In this document: positions 1 to 13,193 of the stretch, one piece after another | Numbering within the stretch: the first letter of the stretch is position 1 | How the letters are laid out: every line of letters starts with the position of its first letter | From: Monarcha castaneiventris obscurior | Taxonomy: Eukaryota; Chordata; Aves; Passeriformes; Monarchidae | DNA length: 64,000 nt | Direction: 5' to 3' | Assembly: GCA_026261815.1 (NCBI GenBank) | Contig: JAMPIT010000417.1 | Span: forward strand, 3,195,501 to 3,259,500 | Made by a program: the position numbers and the translations under genes | The notes under the pieces: generated by a model | The model's input: only the letters and a program-made list of their open reading frames with translations | Database searches by the model: none | What the model was told of the DNA's origin: nothing

Positions 1-800
1 AAAAAAAAAAAACGTAGTGAGGAATTATTTACAAGTCATTGTGTGCATGTGGCACCAAAAAAAGGGGATGCACACACAAACACACACACAAAATATGAAG
101 CAGTGCCCATTAAAACAAATGGTGCCTCCCAGGGTGCAGCCCAGTCCTGGAGTTCAGCTGCTACCCATGAACAAGCAGAGCCCCCTGAGCCAGTGCAACC
201 TTGTATTGGATCTGGGGCCATCTGTCACCTCATTTATTAGAACTGGTTTAAAAAGGGATGAAATTCTTTGCAGAGTCCTTCTGGTGAATTTTGGCATTTT
301 TTTGAATGAGGACTTAATTGCAAATCTTATTTATCCAGTCTATAGGTCTGTCACTCTCTGCATGGTAATATGGCAGTAAACTGCAACTGTGAGCTAAAAA
401 ACCAAACGGAGCCAAATGAAGTTTTGCATGCTTCTTTGGTCTCTTCTTTCTAAAAGAGGTCTTTAGTATTGTTTTGACAGGCAGTTGTACTCAGAGATTT
501 GAACTCCTTCAATATTTTTTCATGTTCAGGGTTTACTTGCCTGCATCTTTAACTCAGGTTTATTCTTTCCATAGTTCTGAAGAAGAAATTAAATGCATCA
601 AATCTATACATACGTGTCTATATCTCCTAAGAATTGTGTTTGTATGAAATTGGGAACTTTTAATTAGGAAATTTTCTGGTCCTGAAGTCTACTGAAGAAA
701 TGAATAGGGACACTTTTCACAGAGGAGTCACAACACTGTAGGGAGACAAACACAGTTGTATCAAAACAGCCTTGTGGATAAACTCATCTCTGCTTGCCTG
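1..800. other. Unique non-coding sequence with CA-rich stretch
   Basis: I see no exon or recognised repeat here. It opens with a 12-base A run cut by the window edge and has a CA-rich stretch at about 70-92. Open frames are short, lack any recognisable domain and overlap one another on both strands, as expected by chance. Confidence 0.6.
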
Positions 801-874
801 GTTTTTCGGTTTGTTTTTGTTGGGGTTTTTTTTTGGTTTGGTTTGGTTTTTTGTTTTTTTTTTGTTTTTTGGTG
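801..874. repeat. T/G low-complexity tract (GTTT-like)
   Basis: Runs of T broken by G or GG dominate about 74 bases, with several imperfect GGTTT units near 834-848. It is read as replication-slippage low complexity. The complementary strand reads as an A/C-rich frame encoding mostly Lys, Asn, Pro and Thr, which is an artefact of this composition and not a protein. Confidence 0.8.
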
Positions 875-3800
875 GTGCAGGCCCCTGCACAAAATAACAC
901 AAGTAGGAGAATAAGGCCCTGAGGTAATAAGATGACTGCATATGGCCAACACTGAGCAAAAGTTAGGTTTTATTTGGATTTTCAGTCTTTCAGAAAAACT
1001 TCCCTCCTGCTGAGTAGAGGCTTATATCTCTGGCTTCTCTCGTGTAATTTTCCAGTTTTTCCTGTCTATAAAGGCTGGCAGAGCCCTTAAAAATACCTGG
1101 AAAACATAAAACAAGAAGGAAAATTGGGGAAGATGCAAACAGGAGATTGATAATGTAGGATGTAACACCTAAGAACAATGAAAATAGCAGAGAAAGACAT
1201 ATGTGGATTAAAAAGAATGTAGTCTTCATGCTGAAGTTTTATTTCATTTTATCACTTACTTCTTCAAATTGATTCCCTTTCTCTTGTGTTTTGATTACAT
1301 CCATATTTATTCAGTTGACTGATCTGACTTATAGCTTCTCTGGCTTGATTGTCTAGAAACATGATCAAAGGGCAGATGTTTTTAACTCTGGAAAGTTTTC
1401 TTTCACACACATTTATCACTCTCCCTGGAGACCAAGGACACAAGGAATGGGGGCTACATCCAAGCACACTTTATCACCAAAGGATTCCTAAGAACTGCAC
1501 ACTCTTCTAAACAAGATTTAGCTGAACTCTTGACTGACAGGCTAGAGCTGCTGTTTGATATCAGTGTATCCAGTTTCCTGCTGATAAACCTGAGCTCTAA
1601 CGTGGTGCTTTGAAATATCAATATAGAGGTACTTTTAATTTTATTTTTTTCTAACTTTTAAAATCTTCTCTTATTCCATTTCTCACCTTTCTTCTATTCC
1701 ATTACAGTTTTGGGCAACAACGTACATGAATAACCAAGAAGTGGCTGCTGTTTATGTAGATCTTCTTACACCTTCCCCAGAGGGGATTTTTCAGCATACT
1801 TTCTGGGTAGTATGTTCAGTTTGAAATAGCTGAATGTAATCCATGTATTTTTGTGACTCTGTAAAGATGTAAGTAGAAGTCTGTATTCACAAGGGAAAAA
1901 AAAAATAACCAGGGGGTGGAGGGTGGAGGGAAGAGGATTGGTGAGTAGAAGAAGTTGTTTGTATGATGCTTGTTACACTCCTGGATCTGAGCATAGTTGG
2001 AGTGATGATATGGCAATGCAGTTTAGACGTCCATTTGAAATTATGCTGCCCTGGCACATGGAGGACAGGGCTGCCAAGGCTGTCCCCTGTATTGTGCTGT
2101 GCTTTGGCAATGGTCAAAAGCAAGGAAGATCAAGCTGGTGCACAAGGTCTTTCAGTGTTATGCACCAACCCAACAGAAAGCAGGAACATCAGAAACTGAG
2201 GCTGGACTTGAAATAAACTACTGAGCACTGTGGACAAATGTGAAAACATACTTTCGTGCCAGGCACCCTTATCTCTCCTCATTTCCTACTGTCAATTTCT
2301 TCGTACTTTCTTTTCAGGAAAGAAAACTTATATGAGTGTAAAGCTCAGAATGAGCTTTTCTCTAAGGAAAACTTTAAAAAATCCAGCCCCAGCTTGCAAG
2401 TATCTCAGATTCAGGAAAGTGTCTGTATTTGAAAAGGTTGAAAAGTTACTTGGCAATTATTTGATACCTGGGAATTTGAAGGCTGCAGGTTTCTTAAGAC
2501 CACATTGCATAAGTATATTCTTTAGGAATCAGTGCCCCCCCTAGAGCATCCACCAGCCAGCTTTCCACTATGACTGAAAATGTTATGAGGATGAAAACCC
2601 CAGCCCTTCACCCAAGGGGGCTTCTTGCTTAATGTGGACTTTCCAATTTGCTTTCAGCTTGTGTTGTTGCAATCATTTCTAAATAGCCTTGTAATTTTTA
2701 CCTCTGTAAGGCTGCCTCATGAATCCTCTTTGCACCACATAAATAGCTAGTGTGAGAGGTTAGCACTCACATACACTATTTTGTTCTTTCCCACCTTGTC
2801 TGAACTCTGCCATTTCAGTCGGCAGCCAGCAGTAGAAAGTTTTTGATCAAACTGAAAACCCTCACATTTAAGTGGAGTTTGTTTTGTGAAAGTTGAGGGA
2901 ACAGGCTGAGGAGTTAATACACCCACTCATCATCTAACCTTGACACTGGCTCACACAAAAGTACAAGTGAATAAAACTACATCATTTTCTGTACTTTCTG
3001 GAGGCTTTGAGATCATTGGTCCTGGGATTTGCTTTGACACTCCAGCTGTCGCTAGCATACTTGTGTGATTATTGTACATAATAATTGATTTTGAAAGATT
3101 CATATTCGCTGGGTTTTTTTATTGATTGGTAAGGAGTGATTTTATTGAAGGCAGAAAAGTACCTGAAGCTATTGAAGGGACATGAAAGTTAATGCAACTA
3201 CGGGTACAGGAAGTCTACTGGGTCCTTTGTGATAAAGCTGTAGACAGTCAAAGCTGGTACAGAGGGAACTTTCCTTCCACACTGTTGAAGGTAATGAGAA
3301 AGTCAGCTAATGATTTCAGCCAAGTCCTCAAAGCCTTGGAGCTTCTAACAGCAAAAATGTTATGAAAGATGCACTGATGCTTCTTTATTTGGCTTGTTTG
3401 ATTTTCAACTTGATGAGTCCAAAATATATTCAGGTAAATGAAATTCTGCCCTTGGAACACACATTGTACAATGCAGTCAAAATTGCTAATGGTAGTGGAG
3501 AAATGAGGTGTTCAGTCCAGCTCCCTGTAAGCTTAATTTCATTTCACAAGTCATTACTGCTAGTCTGCTCTATGGTTTCTGAGACAGAAACAGTCACCCA
3601 TTCATTTATTGTTGATGTTATTCAGAACTTGCTTTGAACTGTTAAATGATCAACAGTTACCACACAACTGAAAGGCCATAACTTCCCTGTGGTTCTTCTT
3701 TAAAAGGGAAAGAAATTACTTGATTTTAACTTAGTGATGCTGCCTGCAAAATATTCAGTTAAATCTGTTAGCTATGAAATACCCTCCCCTGCTGAGGCTG

Positions 3801-4295
3801 AAGTCAACAAACACGGAAACCATGCAGCCACTGTGTTAAACAAAGCCTCTCTGGCTGTGTCAAGAGGATGTGTTCAATATTTAAACCAGTTAAAATAGAA
3901 GAGAGAGTTCATCTCATTTTTGGTAGTCCTTGCAGTGGAGAGACCAGTAACATGAGGAAAAAAATATATCTGACAACAATTCGTGTCTTCAGGCAAGCCT
4001 CACTGCTGAGAAATGAAAACAGGCATGTGCAGTTTGTAAAGGTCTAGAGAGCCACTTTTGATTAATGAATAATGGGGCAACACCAAAAGCACATTCCTCG
4101 AAATCATGGAACACCTGATAGAGGTTTCTGCATTTTGGAGGTTTCATGATATTCGAGAGAGTTTTTGTACAGAAAGTGAGTTGACGTGTTATTCATAATT
4201 CACCACTGATGAGCTATGATCTACTGAGCAAAAAAACTGAAGATAGCAGGCCCTCAGCTCACCATCAGACTTGCTCATTGGCAGGTCAAAGAATT
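875..4295. other. Unique non-coding sequence, no gene recognised
   Basis: About 3.4 kb with no recognised exon, RNA gene or repeat family. A pyrimidine-rich stretch lies at about 1632-1700. A G-rich stretch at 1912-1930 has three runs of three or more G, one short of a canonical quadruplex. The open frames at about 1923-2216 and 2230-2544 have no family resemblance I can name and no supporting splice or start context. Confidence 0.6.
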
Positions 4296-4698
4296 ACCAA
4301 ATGGTTTCGGTTGGAAGTCACCTTTGAAGAACAACTAGTCCAACCCTCCTGCTATAGAAGGGACAACTTTCACCATAGAAGGTTGCTTAAAGCCCCATCC
4401 ATCCTGGCCTTGAACACTTCCAGGGATACAGCATCCACAGCTTCTCTGGGCAACTTGTTTCAGCATCTCATCATCCTCATGGTAAATAATTTCTTCTTTA
4501 TATCCAATCTAAATCCAGTCTCTTGCAGTTTAAAACCATTATCTCTCGTCCTGTCCCTACAGGCCTTGGTAAGGTCTTTTTGTATTGAAAGGCTGCAACA
4601 AGGTCCCCAGCACCTACTTTTCTCCAGGCTGAACAACCCCAACTCTCAGCTCTTTTACAGGAGAAAGGTGTTCGAGTCCTCTTGTTATTTTTTTTCTG
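4296..4698 (-). mobile_element. CR1 LINE 3' end, 5'-truncated and decayed
   Basis: Read on the plus strand this is the reverse complement of a CR1 tail. It begins near a GGTTTCGGTTGGAAG block, the usual 3'-end motif, and runs through equivalents of the 'cttgaacacttccaggga', 'ttctctgggcaac' and 'ctccaggctgaacaacccc' blocks found in avian CR1 copies. These blocks encode the C-terminal part of CR1 ORF2 plus the short 3' UTR. Numerous substitutions and small indels show it is old. The 5' truncation is typical of incomplete target-primed reverse transcription. A plus-strand open frame at 4209-4706 spans the element antisense and is not a gene. Confidence 0.92.
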
Positions 4699-7600
4699 AG
4701 ATTTAAACAGGAATATTCCCTGAAATTATTTTCTCTGATTCTTCTTTTCTCATGTCTTTCAAATCTTGCGACTTTTCTAACTCTTTTTTTTTCCTTTCTG
4801 TTTATCACCTCTCCAACAACCTGGTCTCATTTTAAAAATGGTCTCACTTCTGCTTCTAAAGTGTAGTAGCATTTTGTGGTTGCAAGGGAAGCATTTCTCT
4901 GCAATGGAAAGATGACAGATACAGGCAGACTGAGCTGCAGATGTACGTGGATATGGCTATTGCTCTTCCTAGTGGCTTGATGAGTTATCCCAGGCGATAA
5001 CGCTAGGATTATGTATGGCTGGGAATTTTTGGCAAGGTGATGACTCTATCACAAGATGACATTCTTCTATTTGTGTTTTAAGTCATTTGTCTTATCCAGG
5101 GTATGAAGGAAACAGGGTGGACCCATGACTAGAAATCTACGACAAGTATCGCCATAGAGATTAAAGGTTATCACAGTTTTGCAAAAAGGCAGTTCCGAGA
5201 GGTTAACTAGTTTTAGCTGTGTTCTGGACTCTGATGGCTGAGTAACAGTGACAGTGTAACTCCCTGGGAATCTATCACTGGATTCTTGAGACCTTTTGGG
5301 AGATACTCAGTCACTCACGCAAACATTGAACGAGAACACCTCAGCTCATCTAGCAAAGTCATGTAGCAAAATGTGGTAAGACATGCAGTAGGGCTTAGCA
5401 GGGAACCTTCAGCTTTTGAAGAGCTACTGAAAAGCCAAGTCAATCTTATCTGTTCACAGGTAGAAATGTTTTGTCTCACATGGATCTTCTCATCCTTTTC
5501 TCTGTAGTTTAACAGGTAGTACAGAAATGGTCTTTGGAAAGTGTCAAGGTTGTGGTAACTATCTCCACAGAGTACCTCAGACTCAGTGACTCTGATGAGT
5601 GTACTTGGTTTCTTCTCTTTTCTGGGGGGGGAAAAAAAAAATTCAAGTAAGAAAAACTATTCTGAAAGCCCCAAATAAAATGTCTCTCAAGGGTGGTGTA
5701 TTACTGTGGAAAAAGACACCAAAACTGAAGCTGAATACAAAACCAGTCAGAAAGGGGAGTCAGAAGGGCCTGTGTCTCTATGCCAGCAGGACAGAAAGGG
5801 CTGACAGTGGGGCACATGGTCCTTCCAGGGCGACACCACTGATGGAGAAGAAATGCAATTTACTACTCAAGGCTTATTACAGACCTAGTGTATTTTCCTG
5901 CTAGGTATGTCAACACTACAAAATGGCAAGGAGAATTACTGGAAGTTGCATTGTTTTATTAAAATGTTTCATCTAATGTAATACACTCTGGTTTTTAGAA
6001 GCAAATGAATGTCTCCAGCCGAAGTTTTCTGTTCTGCATAAGCACAAGGTTCATTTGCATGGTTTGGCTGGCAACTTGCATGCTCCTGGTGATTAAATCC
6101 AAGCTGTAAGACCCCTACCATTATAGTACACTGCAGCTCGTAATTGTGTCCGGGTGCGCGTGTCAAGAGCAGTCTCAGGCATGTCCATGTACTTTTTCAT
6201 CCTTTTATTGATTCCTCGGCACCTAAAAAGCCACAGCTGCTTCCATTTCAGGAAATGTACTATAGTTCTTCTTTTAAAACAGTATGACACACTTCAGTAG
6301 CTGGAATGTGCTGCAGAGCTGGGACTGCTAGATAGCTTGTTTTTAATTTTCTCCACAGGAAAGAGTAATGTGTAACTTCTCAGCAGAGTAACTGTCACAA
6401 AGAAAGAGGATAGAATAAAAGGCATATTTTGGCTCATGTCAAGATAAAACTGAACAAAAAAAATCTCTCTTGCAGTTCTGTCTTTAAAACTCTGAAACTG
6501 AATTTATATCAAGATTTTTGGTTCAAATGAAAAACTGGCCTCAGACGCTCACTGGAGATTTTGGAACAATTCAATCTTCCCAAGACTTTCAGTGTGTTGG
6601 CTTCTGTACTTTGATTCAAATGAATCTCTAATTAATACTGTAAAAGATTCCTGTAAAGAAATCACTATCAGGCGAGAGTGATGATGCAAGCATAGGGAAG
6701 AATAGTTAATTGGGAAAGAACTTCATCACACTTTTACGCTTTGCAAACTGCCTTTCACCAGTACCTGGGTGGCAATCTTAGCACTCGTGGGCAATGGCTA
6801 GCAGGGCACTCTGAAGCAATAGGGACTTGACCTCGTTGCTTTATTTGCTAAAAATGTTTTAACAACTGCTTTTAGACATTCTGCTAGCATTACAAGTAGT
6901 GATTTCTTTTTAATTAAAATCTCTTAAAAACTGATGCGACAAGGTTCTCTGAAAAAAAAAAGAATAAAAATGAAAAGAACTGGCAAATTAATTAACTAAA
7001 CTAGAAGGTCAGTTTTAAAATCCTGGTGCAGCCTAATTAAATCCTAGACACTGACATTTTTGGCTAAAGATTGCAACCATAGTAATTAGTGTTGCAGGAA
7101 ATTTCCATATGCCATTGTGCCAAATGAATGAGAGTATTTCATAATTGTTCCTGTAGGACTTCTTGCAAATAGCTGGGAGGGACATGATCCTATTGTAGGA
7201 AATATGCAAAGGCAATGTAGTATTTTCATTCCTGTAATAGAGGCTCTCCAGGTCAGTAGTGTGAAGGAAAGAAAAGAAATACATGATAGGAATATTATAA
7301 ATTATTGTTATATAGGTCTCTCCTTATTATTGCCTATTTAAAGAAGCAACCAGTATTTAAATAAATAGGGCAAGCTGTTAGTCAAAAGGCTGTGGATAAA
7401 TAAATGCTGAATATGCAATTAAAAATCATGATAGTGAACAATTTTATATGATAAAACAAAAGACACTGCTAATTATTTTATTTGCATATATTTTAGTTAA
7501 CTCCACAGAGAGATTTCTTTTTACTTTTTTAATCATTAACTTTTCCAGGACTGCTAAGGATTTGTTAAATGTCAGGCAATAAAATTAAAATGTCAGTATA

Positions 7601-10600
7601 TGACATACGGGTCAAGTAGACTTAATAAACTTGAACTACATCATTCCACATTTATTTCTAGATTTTCCTTTTCTACTGAAAAATATGGTGAAAATGTGGT
7701 AAAAATATGAAATTTTTTTGTACAGTTCATGTGGCTTTTGAATACAATGCACTGAGTCATTAAGATCTTTCCCTTCTCAGAACACTATACAAACTTCACT
7801 CAAAGGGGAATAGACTGCTCCCTTCTTGAGGGGCACTGCTATAAGAGGATGATTTTTGTAGCTTTTCTTTAACAAATCTGTCTCTTCAGAGAAAACTAAA
7901 ATGCCAGAATAAGAAAATTACCAAGTTACCCCATAAATAACATGAGGAAAAGATAAATGACTGTTTCACATGAGAAACAAAAAGATAATCCTGCCATGCA
8001 GAAGGACCAGCCTAAGTTCACGGATCTTGTATGTGTGCCTGAAATGGTGCTCTCAGATGGCTCAGCTTCATCTTCTTGTTCTAAGGCACTGCTCGTTACT
8101 ATTATGTCCCTCTTTTATTCTTCACAAAAGTGTAATGATTAGCACTTGGAAAAATAGTTGACAGCCTTCTCTGTGGTCAGCTAAACTGCAAAATGCTCAG
8201 CAGTGAATCACCGTATGAGAAACTTTCAGTGTCTACAAGCCCTGCTGGCCTAATGTCCTCAAGTCTCCACAGTCAGTCTGCAGTTCCTTCTTTCAAAGAC
8301 TAATGTGATGGTCTGTGACAGACTGTGGCAATCAAAGAGCATTCAGGTGCATGTAGAGAACAATTTTCTGGCTGATCTGTTCTTTCAGGTGAACTCATTC
8401 AGTGAAGTGACATTTCATACTTCTCTTAGAAAATTTCAGTATTTTTTTATTTTATTGCAGGTGCAGAATATATGTTTTTCAAGCTATTGTTTCAGGCTCT
8501 ATGCAAACTTAAGTCTTCTTACAGTAAAATCTGGTGTAAGACTGAAGAGCAGGTGGGGATAAACTGGAGTCATAATGGCAGAATTTCAGGCACAATATGG
8601 TCTTTTAAAATCCAAGAAGTGGACAAAGGGCGAGTGTATTTCAACTGCCAGGTGATCCAAAGTTTGCACAGGATCTCGAAGCTTTGGGAGGTTTACACAA
8701 AGCTCATTCCATGGCATTATCCAATCCGTAGTCTACACTAACAATTTTCAAGCTACACTAGCAATTTTCCTATGCAGCCAGTCTCCCCTGAACCTCAGAG
8801 TGCTTTGGCTTTGGGGATGGTCCAGCTAAAGTGATGGGGGGCTTCCTACTCCTGGGAGAAATGCAGTCTGGGATAAAAAAAAAATTGTGTTCCAATGCTA
8901 AATGCTGTACAAACATACATCTAAATAGAAATAAAGTTGGCAAGCCTAGGTAGATTTTACAAATATAGTGGCAGATGTTTTTTCTGGGTGCAAGAGCATT
9001 GATTTTCCCTTTAGGGAACTTAATTCAGCAACAACCTCCCTCACCACCCATGAGACATTTGCCCATCACGTCCTATGCTACGTCAGTGAGACATTATCCT
9101 TCCAATAAGCTAAAGGAAATTTGCTCTTGTGGCATCAAAATGAGCTGTTGATTGCAATATATCATTCAGTTTCCCAATAAGGCCATCTTTTTTTTTTTAT
9201 TTTACATCATTAGTGAACACCTTTTTCCTCCTCTAGGAATAACCTGCCAGGCTTTTTAAACACTCAGGCAGAGGAGGAGGCTATTCTTTCCCTGTACTTA
9301 TCCCCCAGAACTGGAGTCCTGCATTTCTGCCAACATTTCAACTACTGGAAAAAATCTCACCAAAAGTGGGCTTATGATCTGCTGGGACACAAGGGTCAAA
9401 TTCAGGACCAAATTTCTGGCAACAGATATTTTTTCCAGTGGCAAATATTGCTGTTTACTTGATTTTGCTGTTGGGAGACACTGTCACTGGAATGCATTTA
9501 TGTCAGCCAATTAGCAGTATTGGGTTAGGGCACAGAGCAAGGAAATTTTGCAATATATCTGCTGTACAACACTAGGACAGGTACCTCACAACTCTGGGGT
9601 TTATTTCCTCAGCCCGAAATGGCAACACTGACGCTAAGCCATCCCTGCATCATACACAGTTTGTATATGATGAGGGTACCTATACTGTTTTATAGGCTTT
9701 GAAGTCTGAGAGGAGAAGAGGAGAAGACTCTGGAAGGACTTTGACAAGCACAATTTGTCCTTTTGCAGCTTTCAGAGCACCACAATATATTCTCACAAAA
9801 GATCTGTTTATATGAAGCTGTCTGAAAACATTTTCAGCACAAGTGTATATCTAATGCATGCATGGCGGTACAGTCTCTGGATTTTGAGTGCACATTTAAA
9901 ATGGAAAAAACCTTTCAATATCTTCAAATAGCAGCAGGATGCTGGATAATTTACATTGTGCCTCATGCAGGCAGGCATAAAATCCAGCACCCTGAAACTG
10001 TGCCTGCCACACACTGAGTGCTAAGAACTTACTTGTGTTTGTAGCGTGTTTGAGAGAAGAGGCTGCTAAACTCACTGAGCAACAGTGCCTTTCTTGAGAC
10101 AGAGTTCATCCTCTCAAAAGGCTTCAGAAGAGATGAAGCTGAGCTAATCATCAAGAAACCCTCTAATCTCTATCATTACTTAGGTTTTCATGTTAGTCAT
10201 TGTGACAGCTTTTCCCCCTTGTCATCAGGGGGAGAAAGCAGTGGTTGGCGCTCTCTGGCGAGACTGGAGCCATTTATGGCAGGCTGAGCTTTTGCAAGTT
10301 AGTATTCAGGAGTCATACACAGTCAGTGAATGGAGAGACAATCTCAGAAAGGTGTCGCGAAGGGCCTGGCACAATGTGGGGCTTATGTCGCATTCCTCTT
10401 GGCTGATTGTCAAACAAAGGTAGAGCCAACCATTACCAAAGGGTATTAATGTGCAGAGAAATACAAAAATAAACCGGCTACTTAGGGCACTAGCTATTAC
10501 AGGCAGAGAAATAATACAATAAATCACTGAAATGAAGAAAGAGTGGCAAGAGGCACTGAAAACTGAGAGATATTTTGTCACTAAATTGCAGCATTAATAG

Positions 10601-13116
10601 CGCTTTGAAGCTTCACATGTAAATTGCCTATTTCTGACACTCAAAATGCACATTAGGAAAATGATGCTTATTTTATAGTTACTCATTAAAAGGAAGGGGA
10701 TAAATAAGATGGAGTTTTAAATTATAAATCTCTTTCATAACGAACAACCAATAAGAACATATGGGGAAGACAAATAAATGGATAGAGAAAGAAAAAATTT
10801 TAAATGCTTTTGTAATCTGGGGTGTAAATGAGCAACTGTCTCATCTGATCTAGGAAAAGTAATTTTTAGAAGGTCTGGGTATGATTGAGAATGCAGGAGA
10901 TACTCATATGTTACTTGATAATGAAGAAGAACTAGAAATAACAGAAAAGGTTGTTTCTTTTCCTTTGCAATAATTCAGGCATTGTGCAATTATACTATTT
11001 GTCTCTTCTGTACATGACTGCAATGCTACATGTATTTCCCCACCTACAGATACATCAACTTTCCCTAACTAACAAGGCATAACTCCAGATTACTTCTGAA
11101 TAGCCTGTATGACAAATTCAAGGAAAGAAGCAGAAGGAACTTACACATCACTGTGGCATTTAGTCTTCCTGGAAAGGTTTTTCATGATCACCTGTGTAAC
11201 TTCCCAGCACTCATTAATGGCTGCCCAGTAGCCTGCTGCTGCTTGACTATTTGCATAGCATCTGCATTTATCTAATCTTTATTTATTTTTTAAAGACTGC
11301 AAAGTTACAGCTCATTTGCAGTGCTTCAGGATTTGAGTATTAAACAAAAACGCAAATACAGCAGTAAGCTCTTAATGAGATGTATCCAGCTCATTTTTTT
11401 GAGCATTAACTCCATTCTTTATCTTTTTTGAGCATCCACATTATAAACTATTCATCAGCTCCAAAAGTTCATTTTATTATATCACCAGCTTTTGCCATAT
11501 ATTTTACAAGTTTAAATTCTAATTTTATCCACAATAAGAATAATAATGATGTTTCAAACTGGCATTTATTGTCCAAAGGAAAATAGCTCAAATACTGTAA
11601 CAAATCATCTTTTCTTCCACACCTCGGAGAGTTACTGACCCTAAATGCAATATTACAAACTTCTGGGTTTGTGGTGTTTGACTGCTACTTTGCACTAACT
11701 TGAAAGATGATAAAGTCACAAGGTAAGGGAAATGCTAGTTCCACACACTTGTGGCTATAAAAAGAGGTCTGCTTAAGGCAATTTAAATACCCTGAGGAAA
11801 ATTCCTACCTTTGGATGTGTGTGAGCATACACCACATTTTTAGTTTCTAATTTTAATCTTCTAATGATATAAACCAAACTTTTGCCTCCAAGAAAAGGAA
11901 ACATGATTCTCTGATTAATACTGCAGTGTGGATGAAACCCTCAGGCCTGGGCCACTGAATCACTGGTGATGAAACCTGTGTCTCACCCTAGGAGGTCTCC
12001 TTAGCTTCAAGGAGTGCAGCAGCTCTTCCCCGGAGCTGTCAGAGACCTCCTTCACCTCCCTCATTTTTGGGCTGGATTCCCAGGGCTAAGGAGAAGGGAT
12101 GAAAGGGAGTACTTACAGTACTCATATTTATTCTTTCAGTACTAGTATTACATTACTAGCATTTATTTTTTTGTCTCTCCTGACATACTAACGGTCCTGG
12201 AGAGAAGAGTGTGAGGTTCTGGACACCAATAAATACAACCTGTAAGGACCATCAGGGGTCACATCCTCTCCCCATCACTGCCAACAGCACCCATCTTTTC
12301 TCATCACTTTGAGAGCATGAGAATCATCCATAAGGTAGTTTGCTGCCTCTGCTGCAGAGTGACCCACGGCCAGAAGGATGATAAGTCCTTCATGTCAGGC
12401 ATTCTCAGCATTTCCTCTGGGATTATGTGGTCTGCAACAAGGTCTATCAATCTCTCCACCGGCTTTAGGAGATCAGATCTGTTCCTGATCATATTGATGG
12501 TCCTCATTCTATTTCATTTTCCCCCCAAACTAAGAAATGAAAAACAAGCTTTGGAGCCAAAAAAATACCTGAGTGTTTCATGAATGCTTCTATTACAGCA
12601 ATGACACCGGTTAAGCTTCTACGCCAAAGTCAACTCCACTGTGAGCTACAGAAACCCTTATTTTTTCCCCAGAAAATGTGCCTGGTTCAGTTTCAGCTTA
12701 GTTTTTAAAAAACTGCAGCCTCTTTCCTCCTGTTCCCTGTATGCCTCATGCTTTAATCTGCAGGTTTGTGCACACTGCAGTTTTGATGAACAGGTTACAC
12801 TGTGCGGGGTGCATATTGCTCTGAGTGCCTCATAGCAAATTTCTGTTTACATTCATTACAAGCAAAGGCTATAAGGCTCCACAGGTTTTTCTTTGTAATT
12901 TTAAAATGCATTCATATAAGGTACCGAATTTTATGCCTAGATTGGCTTTGATGGTTAATGTGTTCATTTCAGAAACAGAGCTCAAAACTTTGTCACTGTG
13001 ACAACTTTTACAGCATCTTTTGTATCTTGCGTGGGAAGGAACAAGGTTTTGCAATATCGATTTGTTGGTCTTAAAATCCTTAAGAAAAAACTTCATTGAT
13101 GCAGCTACAATAAAGC
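4699..13116. other. A+T-rich unique non-coding sequence
   Basis: About 8.4 kb with no recognised gene or mobile element. A block of eight G followed by ten A lies at 5624-5641. Strongly A+T-rich, TAAT-containing stretches occur at about 6890-7560 and 10560-10800. They could be conserved non-coding elements, but single-sequence reading cannot show this. A pyrimidine tract ending in AG at about 8436-8460 resembles a 3' splice site, yet what follows is not a recognisable exon. The minus-strand frame at 12304-12507 looks slightly protein-like but matches nothing I know. Confidence 0.55.
5624..5641. repeat. G8-A10 mononucleotide block
   Basis: Eight G are followed directly by ten A. This is a slippage-prone purine tract and a likely site of length polymorphism or sequencing error. 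No function is implied. Confidence 0.85.
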
Positions 13117-13193
13117 TGATAATATAATATATATATGCTAATATAATAATATCAAATATTATAAGTAATACAATAGAGATGGTATTATAATAC
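13117..13193. repeat. AT-rich low-complexity (ATA/TAT) tract
   Basis: Nearly all A and T over about 77 bases, with alternating ATATAT at about 13127-13136 and repeated ATAAT/TATTA words. It is read as a decayed AT microsatellite. I see no larger element around it. Confidence 0.75.

Noticed and set aside
717..959. Lys/Asn/Pro-rich minus-strand frame
   Set aside because: Produced by the T/G low-complexity tract at 801-874 read in reverse.
4209..4706. 165-codon plus-strand open frame
   Set aside because: It is almost entirely the antisense of a CR1 tail (4296-4698) and does not encode a CR1 protein in this direction.
8436..8562. Pyrimidine tract plus AG followed by an open frame, possible exon
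   Set aside because: The downstream translation is unrecognised and no matching donor or neighbouring exon was found.
6054..11256. ATTTGCAT octamer words near 6054, 7480 and 11249
   Set aside because: In A+T-rich DNA a few octamers per 64 kb are expected by chance, and they show no clustering or promoter context.
12304..12507. Minus-strand 67-codon frame with a protein-like look (contains RSDLLKPVERLIDLVADHII)
   Set aside because: No family recognised, stops close on both sides, no splice sites or flanking exons that make sense. Possibly a decayed exon or repeat, but not supportable.
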